From assembly GCA_030280995.1 (NCBI GenBank), contig JASXTE010000002.1, positions 3,150,001 to 3,214,000 on the forward strand: DNA of 64,000 bases. Direction: 5' to 3'. A model generated the notes under the pieces. The model saw only the letters and a program-made list of their open reading frames with translations, made no database searches and was not told the DNA's origin. The stretch is from Hemileia vastatrix (lineage: Eukaryota; Basidiomycota; Pucciniomycetes; Pucciniales; Zaghouaniaceae). Below are positions 57,250 to 64,000 of this stretch, piece after piece (the stretch's first letter is position 1; every line of letters starts with the position of its first letter). A program made the translations under genes and the position numbers.

Positions 57250-58199
57250 CCAGGTCAAAAGTTAGACGACTTGCAGTCAAGTGGTTGTTTAGTGCCTGTG
57301 GTCTAACCTGAGTCAAACCTGTGTTGGAACTTTGGTGGGACAATTTTTCATCATGACACATTGCTCATAGCTGAATCATTAGGACCAATTTGAATTCTTC
57401 ATATATTGCTGCTTGCATAATTTCCAACAGGCAATAGATCATACTTTGGTGTCTAAAATACATATATTGAATTCATAATGGATATTATAAAGGTGACTAA
57501 TATGCACCGGCTATATTCCTTAATGACATTATACAGACAGTATCTGATAAAACACCACCAAAGCCACTTGGATTGAGAGTTCTTGAATCATGTCCAATAA
57601 TATCTTTATGAGTAATAATAACATTTTTAGATCATCAATTGTAGCACCAAAATGTTTTGAATCCTGCTTTTGAGAAAGGATTTTCTTTTTTTTTCAACAG
57701 CATCATACAATTTAACTAGAATAAAGATTTGATCTGGTAAAATTCAGTGACTTCCAAGTTCTCAAAAAAAAAACTCCAATCTTGTTGCCTCTTGATATTC
57801 CCATAACCTTGTTGTTTTGAGTATAATGAGAAGTATTTACCACCAATGTTTTAGTATTGGAGATCAGTAATTTTAGATTGTAGAAATTTTAAAGCACCAA
57901 TGAATTTATCTTTTTAAAAAATGTTTAAAAAAGACATTTTTCTATAAATCTTGTTTAAATATTCCGGCCATAAATCATATTCTTCACAGAGCAATATAAC
58001 AGTTTATTTTGAAGTCTTTCCTTTTTCTATATTGAAAAAATATTTAATTTGTATTTTAAATCAATTTCCATTCATCTCAAGAAGAGATTGAATATTTACT
58101 ATCATGATGAACATTTCCATTAACATTTTGTCCATTTCAAATAAAAACAAAAAAATAATGTAAAAAATTATGGGTAATAAAAAGAATTATGAAAAAATG
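57250..58199. other. Unassigned sequence after gypsy-2a
   Basis: No gene supported. The minus strand near 57510-57650 reads NVIITHKDIIGHDSRTL, possibly an old coding remnant. Confidence 0.3.
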
Positions 58200-58390
58200 A
58201 GTTTATTAATATTGTGTGGGATAGATCTTAAAATTTGATTAATACTCTCATGATCCCAAGCTTCCTCTGATGATGCTGGGCCAAATATTTGCAGAACTTC
58301 AGGAAAATTTTGGGCTAAATGGACATTAGGCTTGATGTGAATTTGTGGCCAAAATTTTCCATGGGATTTTTATACTCCTTCAGCTAATCA
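58200..58390 (-). pseudogene. Possible Tnp2/CACTA-type transposase C-terminal remnant
   Basis: Minus strand encodes HIKPNVHLAQNFPEVLQIFG then PASSEEAWDHESINQILRSI. The layout (KPN-H-x-A-x-x-P...FGP...E..N..L) resembles the C-terminal block of Tnp2-like DNA transposases. It is short and isolated, and flanking frames are closed. Low confidence; it could be chance similarity. Confidence 0.25.
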
Positions 58391-61379
58391 TGAAGAGATA
58401 TAATTTCATCTTCATTGATTTAAAAGTAAGTTAAAAGGTTTTTTATTGATACAAAAATGGAAATACACTTAATTAAATTTTTCTCTTTAATTTCAGAATT
58501 TTCTATATTCACAACTAGAAACAAAGAAACCACATCATAATTTTTTTAGCAAAATTCATTCTTCTGCCTTGAGATTTGTTCCAGTGGTGTCAAACACAGT
58601 TGAACCATGAGGTAATGAGTGTATGAAAAATAAAATTTTGAACCATCATTAAATCCTTAGTACTAAGATCCAAATAAGAAGTTAAATCATTTGGTGTTGC
58701 AACTGATCCCCATTTGATTTAAGGTCTAAAACAGGCAGAAAATTCCTGAAATGCGGACTATAAGGAAGATATTTATTAGGGAAAATTTTATCTAATGATG
58801 ATTCAGCTATAATTACTTGAACTATCTACATCAGAACTATATTTTTCATTATATGAGCTGGGTCCAACACCTAGTGGATTAGAACTTCCTGATGGCCCAA
58901 CAATTTTTAGAGCTTCTTTTGCCTTCTCTCAACAAATTTCATCATAAGATAATTTTTGCTTGAGGTCTGTTCTCAGTGGTGGTATCACTATGCAAACTGT
59001 ACTCTCTTTTTTCTTCTTTTACTTGAGTCATGAGAGGAATAATTTGAGGGGAAAGATGGTATTTTTGAAAAAAAAATTCCTTTTGTGTGAATTCTGTCTT
59101 TGAGTGTGAACCTTTCTCTTTCTCTGTATTGTAGTTTAGTAGTCTTAGTCAACATTGTGTTGTTTTCTATTGTTTTATATGGTGCGATTTGTCATATAAT
59201 CAAGCCTCTTCTTGCTGTTTCCATTTTCCCCATCAAAATTTTTTTTCTCTATTCTCTTTATCACTTCCATTTCTCCCTCCTGTACACTGCTTCCCCCTTG
59301 GCTGAAACTTACATTCCTTGAATTTTTTGGGGATAATAGAGTCCTTTTTCCAGGTTCTTTCCATTTACTTTCTGCTTATTCTTTTAATCCTAACCACAGA
59401 AACTCATCTTTTTGTACCTTCTTATTTCATCACATGCTTTTTTGTAGTTGTTGTAAGGTGCACAGTTGCTGATTGACCTATTTTTAGGTATGTTTGTTTT
59501 TGAAATGATATACAAGTATTTTTACCTCTATTATATTTATCCCCTGCATTGATCCCTCCTGTTAACTTCTTCCCCCTTGGCTGCATCTGACAGTACTTGC
59601 TCCGTGTGGGGAGAATAGAGTATTCTTTCCATTTTTATCACATGCTTTGTTGTAGTTTCTTTTTGAAAGGTGAAAAGTTTCTCATTGACATGTTTTTCAC
59701 CTTCCCCTGTGCTAAAAAATCTTCATTGATGTCTTTTATAGAATGATAAGGTCTGATAAGAAATAAAGAATCAGGGGAGATAGAGGATATTTAATTGTTT
59801 TGACTGAATATATCTTTCACAGGACAGCCCAAATTAATCAATGGGTTATAGTCAGGAATAAGATAAATTATGTTGGGGAGTGACTCAAGTCCTTGGGAGA
59901 TAGTTATTAGGAAATTAGAAAGATAGAAATTCAAAATATTAATTAGTAGGGGGAAATTGGGATCTTTTTGGGGTAATAATTTATCTTCAACTCATATAGA
60001 GGATGAATCCTGCCCTAGAAGCTAAACCCCCAACAGGAGAAAATAAAGTTTGATATCCTGAGAGGCCAATTATTACATAGAGGATGTGGGATTATAAGGG
60101 CACTGTTTACTAATGTTAATATGAGTTGAATGTGCCCTAGCCCTGATAATATGTTATGTATGAGAGAGATGAAGTTAAAAAGGTTTCTCAATAAAACCTG
60201 GGAAGCTTCTGAAGTCGGATATGTGAAATTGAAGTAAGCTAATACAGATGGGAGAGGAATTATACAATGATTCCATCTTGAATATAAATTAATTATGAGA
60301 GGAAAGACAATAATTCAGGAAGAAATTACTATTTATAAAAGAATAAAAACATTTCTTTGAAAAGTAAGTCACATGATTTGAATGATGAACAGATTTCCAA
60401 TAATTTTCAGAGATTTTTCAATCACTCTAAGCTGAGATAAACCATCAGGAAACATGTCAGAAGCTAATATTAATTGAATTATAATTTGTACATAGATTGA
60501 AGTTACAAGAGGTCCCACTTGACCAATGAAAATTTGAAAAATTAATGATTGGTTTTTTCATGTATAATTTGAACTCCACTTGTTTAAAATATGAATTAAG
60601 GTTTTCTCCCAAACTAAAAGAATAGATTAGGAAAAATTGAAAAGTAAAAAAATACTGAAACTTCCACTTTTACAAAAGAAGAAACCAAATTTTTGACTTG
60701 TGAAAAATGCTTATGGACATATAAATACATCCAGTAATTTTCTCATGTTTCTATTATCTAGTATTGAAATAAAAATGCAGGATCTGAAGGGCCTGGAATA
60801 TGCTCTTACTTTAAAGTCCTGTTTTAAAAAACTGCACAAAAATGAGTTAAAATAAAAGTGGATCTCAGTCAAAGTATATGAAAAATCTATTATTTCACAT
60901 GCCTTGTAATCTTACTTGATTTCTGTTCAAAATCCATAGCACAGGTTCAACTTCTTATAGTCAAAAAAGTGTTAGTAAGTTTATGAGATTAAGTCTATCT
61001 AATAAAATAATTTATTTTTAATAAAAAATATTATATTATATTTTTCCTCTGGAATTCTCTTAAAAAAGTTTTAAATAGTAAAAACAGATTTTAATTCACT
61101 GAACTCAAGTTCCAGTACAAATAAAGAAATTCATAAAGATACTCAACAATATATATTTACAAAAAACTTCAGCAAATTGAAGTGCTCTACAGTCACGCCC
61201 TGGGGTGCCCCACCCTGCCCCCCTTTTGGCAGCCACAAGGCCTCGCACAAGCCTCTCAAAATAACACTTACTTACTTCAATTTTTTCATTCTTACTTAGC
61301 ATATTTTTATCATATACTCTGAATTTTTTCATAGAATGAAGTTTTAAAATGAGTCAGATAAACTTTTCAACAAAAGTTT
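58391..61379. other. Long non-coding or decayed stretch
   Basis: No convincing gene. 59270-59480 and 59545-59720 are an imperfect duplication (both with CTTCCCCCTTGGCTG and TTTCCATTT...CACATGCTTT.TTGTAGTT). 58870-58960 on the minus strand reads VGPSGSSNPLGVGPSSYNEK without a supporting context. A GC-rich patch at 61190-61260 is unlike its surroundings and unassigned. Confidence 0.35.
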
Positions 61380-63176
61380 AAGGCAAAAAATTGCCTCATG
61401 TTTTCAATAACAGCGGCTCAGAAAAAAAAGAGGCAAAATATGAGGCACCATGTTGCCCCATATTTCACTCTTTCGTCAAAGGCAGATGTGACATACACTA
61501 GGGTTCATCTGCATAAATATGAGGTGGCATTCTCCCTCATTGTTAGCTTTCTGGTAAATATTGAAAGTAATGGGTAGGTTAGTTGCTTAAATGCATACAT
61601 GAGGCGACATTTTGCCTCATATATGCATGTGGGCAACTTGCTCTCTCATATTGTAAAAAAAATACAAATAAAAACTGAATATTTACTTTGCATACATGAG
61701 GTGACATGTCGCCTCATGTATGCAATAACAAAATCTCAGAAAAAAAAAGAGGTAAAAGATGAGGCACAATGTTGCCTCATCTTTTGCTTTTTTGTAAAAG
61801 GCAGATGTGAAATACACTAGGGTGCATAGGAATAAAGATGAGGTGGCATTTTGCCTCATCTTTTGCTTCCTGTAAAATAGTGAAGCTAATTAGTAGGGTA
61901 GTTACTTACATGCATAGATGAGGCGACATGTCACCTCATGTATGCATGTGGGCAACTTTCTTTCTCACATTGAAAAAAAATGAAAAAAAAACTTAATATT
62001 CTAATTGCATACATGAGGCAACATGTCACCTCATGTATGCAATAATAGAAGCCCAGAAGAAAAAGAGGCAAAAGATGATGATCCATGTTGGTCAAAGGCA
62101 TATGTGACATACATTAGTGTGCATTTTCATAAACATGAGGTGGAATGTTACCTCATCTTTTACTTTCTGGTAAATAGTGAAGGTAGTTGGTAGTGTAGTT
62201 TCTTACATGCATACATGAGGCAACATGTCGCCTCATGTATGCATGTGGGAAACTTGCTTTCTCGTATTGTAAAAAATAAAATTTAAACAAAATGAATTTA
62301 AATATTGTAATTGCATACATGAGGCGACATGTTGCCTCATGTATGCAATAACAGCAGCTCAGAAAAAAAACAGGCAAAAGATGAGGCACCATGTTGCCTC
62401 ATCTTTTGCTTGTTGGTCAAAGGAAGTTGCCACATACACTAGGCCATATTTTCTCAAAAAGATGATGTGGAATGTTGCCTCATCTTTTTCTTTCTGGCAC
62501 ATAGTGAAGGTAATGGGTAGGGCAGTTGTTTACATGCATAAATGAGGCAGCATGTTGTTTCATGTATGTATGGGGGCAACTTGCTTTCTCACATTTAAAA
62601 AAAAATACAAAAAAAATACATAATATTATAATTGCATACATGAGCCAACATGTCGCCTCATGTATGCATGTAAACAACTACCCTACCCATTACCTTCACT
62701 ATTTTCAAGAAAGCAAAAGATGAAACAACATTCCACCTCATCTTTATGCAAATATGGCCTAGTGTATGTGGCATCTTCCTTTGACCAACAAGCAAAAGAT
62801 GAGGCAAAATGGTGCCTCATATTTTGCCTGTTTTTTTTTCTGAGCTGCTGGTATTGCATACATGAGGCGACATGTTGCCTCATGTATGCAATTACACTAT
62901 TCAATTTTATTTTGTATAATTTTTATTTTTACAATGTGAGAAAGCAGGTTGCCCACATGCATACATGAGGCGACATGTTGCCTCATGTATGCAATTACAC
63001 TATTCAATTTTATTTTGTATAATTTTTATTTTTACAATGTGAGAAAGCAGGTTGCCCACATGCATACATGAGGCGACATGTTGCCTCATGTATGCATGTA
63101 AGCAACTACACTACCCACTACCTTCACTATTTCCCAGAAAGTAAAAGATGATGCAACATGCCACCTCATCTTTAGG
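61380..63176. repeat. Palindromic satellite array
   Basis: About eleven copies of a CATACATGAGGCGACATG / inverse palindrome (core GAGGCGACATGTCGCCTC) and several of a related CAAAAGATGAGGCAACATG / inverse palindrome, spaced by conserved linkers (GTGGGCAACTTGCTTTCTCA; GGTAATGGGTAGGGTAG). The higher-order unit is about 310 bp. Orientation of the linkers flips near 62660. Two near-identical 103-bp units lie at 62888-62990 and 62991-63093. Short open frames (YIHEATCRLMYAIT types) are products of the repeat. Confidence 0.85.
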
Positions 63177-64000
63177 AAAATTTACCATGTCCTGGCAATA
63201 TGAATAAATGCACTGCATCATGTCATGAGGACATGGTAGATATTTTGTATGTACAAAAGTGTGCCAACATATCGTTAAGGTACTATGTTGGATTGAAACA
63301 TATTGGTTAGCATATGTAGGAGAACATGTAGCAGCATGTTGCCTCATGTTTTACATATCTTGTATAGTAAATTATATTGTGATTAGATGGATGAAATGCT
63401 ATTATGGGAAGGGTTTGGTGAACTTTTCAATTTTAGATGAAAGTATTATAGATGAGGCAGTTCTCAGATCTCTTCAGAGGTGCAGCACATGAGAAGCTAA
63501 TAAATTTTCTTATATAGCTAATGATAAATAAACCTATTATTAAAAGATAGAAAAGTTGAATCTGAAAAAATTGAAGTTAAACTTTCTAAAAGAAGAGAAT
63601 TAATAGTATTGTTTATATAGCTCTAAAATAGTTATTATAAATTAACATCACATTTTTTAAGTTGTGTGATGGAATAATCAAAATTTATTCATATTTTTTG
63701 GTCCCTGAAATTACTGGATTTTTTAAAGATATCTGTATTCACTCGGTTACTGAGGAAAGACAGGATGGGAGTAGTGTCATAACTCCAATCCTATGGAGGA
63801 GTGCTTGTTTTACTTGACGTTTAAATAAACTTAAAAAAGGGTGAATGTCTAAATTTCTTTCAAGTTTTCAATCTCAAACATATAAGTAAGCTATCAGGAA
63901 AAGGTTGATCAAAAATTGAAGGTCCCTAAACCCCCAGAAATGGAAGGTGTTCAGCCTTTTTCAGGGCCCAGGAGTTTTCCTATGGATGATATTGTTGAAG
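63177..64000. other. Unassigned right edge
   Basis: One more satellite-like motif at 63330-63350 (GCAGCATGTTGCCTCATG). Otherwise no gene or repeat recognised. Confidence 0.35.

Noticed and set aside
59100..59472. Hydrophobic frames resembling a small secreted effector
   Set aside because: Located in an imperfect non-coding duplication, the second copy does not keep the frame, no intron or homologue visible.
61190..61260. GC-rich patch as a possible 5S rRNA or tRNA gene
   Set aside because: No box A/B or 5S consensus could be read, and no cloverleaf pairing found by eye.
61380..63176. CRISPR-like array of palindromic repeats
   Set aside because: Eukaryotic context, variable and conserved linkers instead of unique spacers, uneven spacing, no cas genes.
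61599..63492. Many short frames with a repeated HEATCRLMYAIT-like peptide
   Set aside because: Translations of the palindromic satellite, appearing on both strands.

Overview
The window looks like an AT-rich nuclear segment of a basidiomycete, most likely a rust fungus (Pucciniales). The basis is the protein families: chromodomain-type Ty3/gypsy and Ty1/copia polyproteins of fungal type, PIF/Harbinger transposases with fungal MYB/SANT-like partners, short GT-AG introns of 57-70 bp, and TET/JBP-like 2OG-Fe(II) oxygenases of the kind expanded in basidiomycetes. The species cannot be named from the sequence. I found no convincing single-copy host gene, rRNA, tRNA or CRISPR array. About 57 kb of the 64 kb is nested, mostly broken transposons.

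Layout. (1) 1-24.5 kb: a minus-strand gypsy (gypsy-1a; 3' LTR at 1-1810, gag at 20.95-22.65 kb) was split by a Harbinger-type element (element 4, 1897-20946). Element 4 was then invaded by a smaller Harbinger (element 1, 2814-6543), a copia element (copia-1, 7202-12621) and a complete three-gene Harbinger (element 2, 12798-19400). (2) 24.5-33.3 kb: a 5'-truncated plus-strand gypsy-2 copy (2c) lies inside gypsy-1b, whose gag-protease sits between two inverted LTR-like arms. (3) 33.3-40.6 kb: a decayed minus-strand copia (copia-2) contains a full-length but dead minus-strand gypsy-2 (2b, 34053-39593). (4) 40.9-57.25 kb: a third Harbinger family (element 3) is cut at 44339 by gypsy-2a, which is itself split by a young, nearly intact gypsy (gypsy-3, 46988-55076). 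(5) 57.25-64 kb: non-coding or heavily decayed DNA, and a satellite array made of palindromes (61.4-63.2 kb).

The most interesting system is element 2. Between 32-bp inverted terminal repeats and a 3-bp ATT target duplication it carries a MYB/SANT-like gene, a TET/JBP-like dioxygenase gene convergent to it, and an intact 397-residue Harbinger DDE transposase. The MYB+TET pair recurs in elements 3 and 4, whose terminal repeats differ, and a TET remnant is kept in the deletion derivative, element 1. The oxygenase therefore looks like a standing component of these transposons rather than a chance passenger. It may act on methylated cytosine in transposon DNA. Consistent with methylation, many nonsense mutations in the neighbouring elements are TGA where a sister copy or the family has arginine, as expected from CGA to TGA.

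A second unusual structure is gypsy-3. Its 5' LTR is replaced by a near-perfect 415-bp palindrome of the LTR's own 3' end, yet the element is bounded by a perfect 5-bp target duplication. It appears to have integrated with two U5-type ends. Functional statements rest on motifs read by eye; no database search was run.
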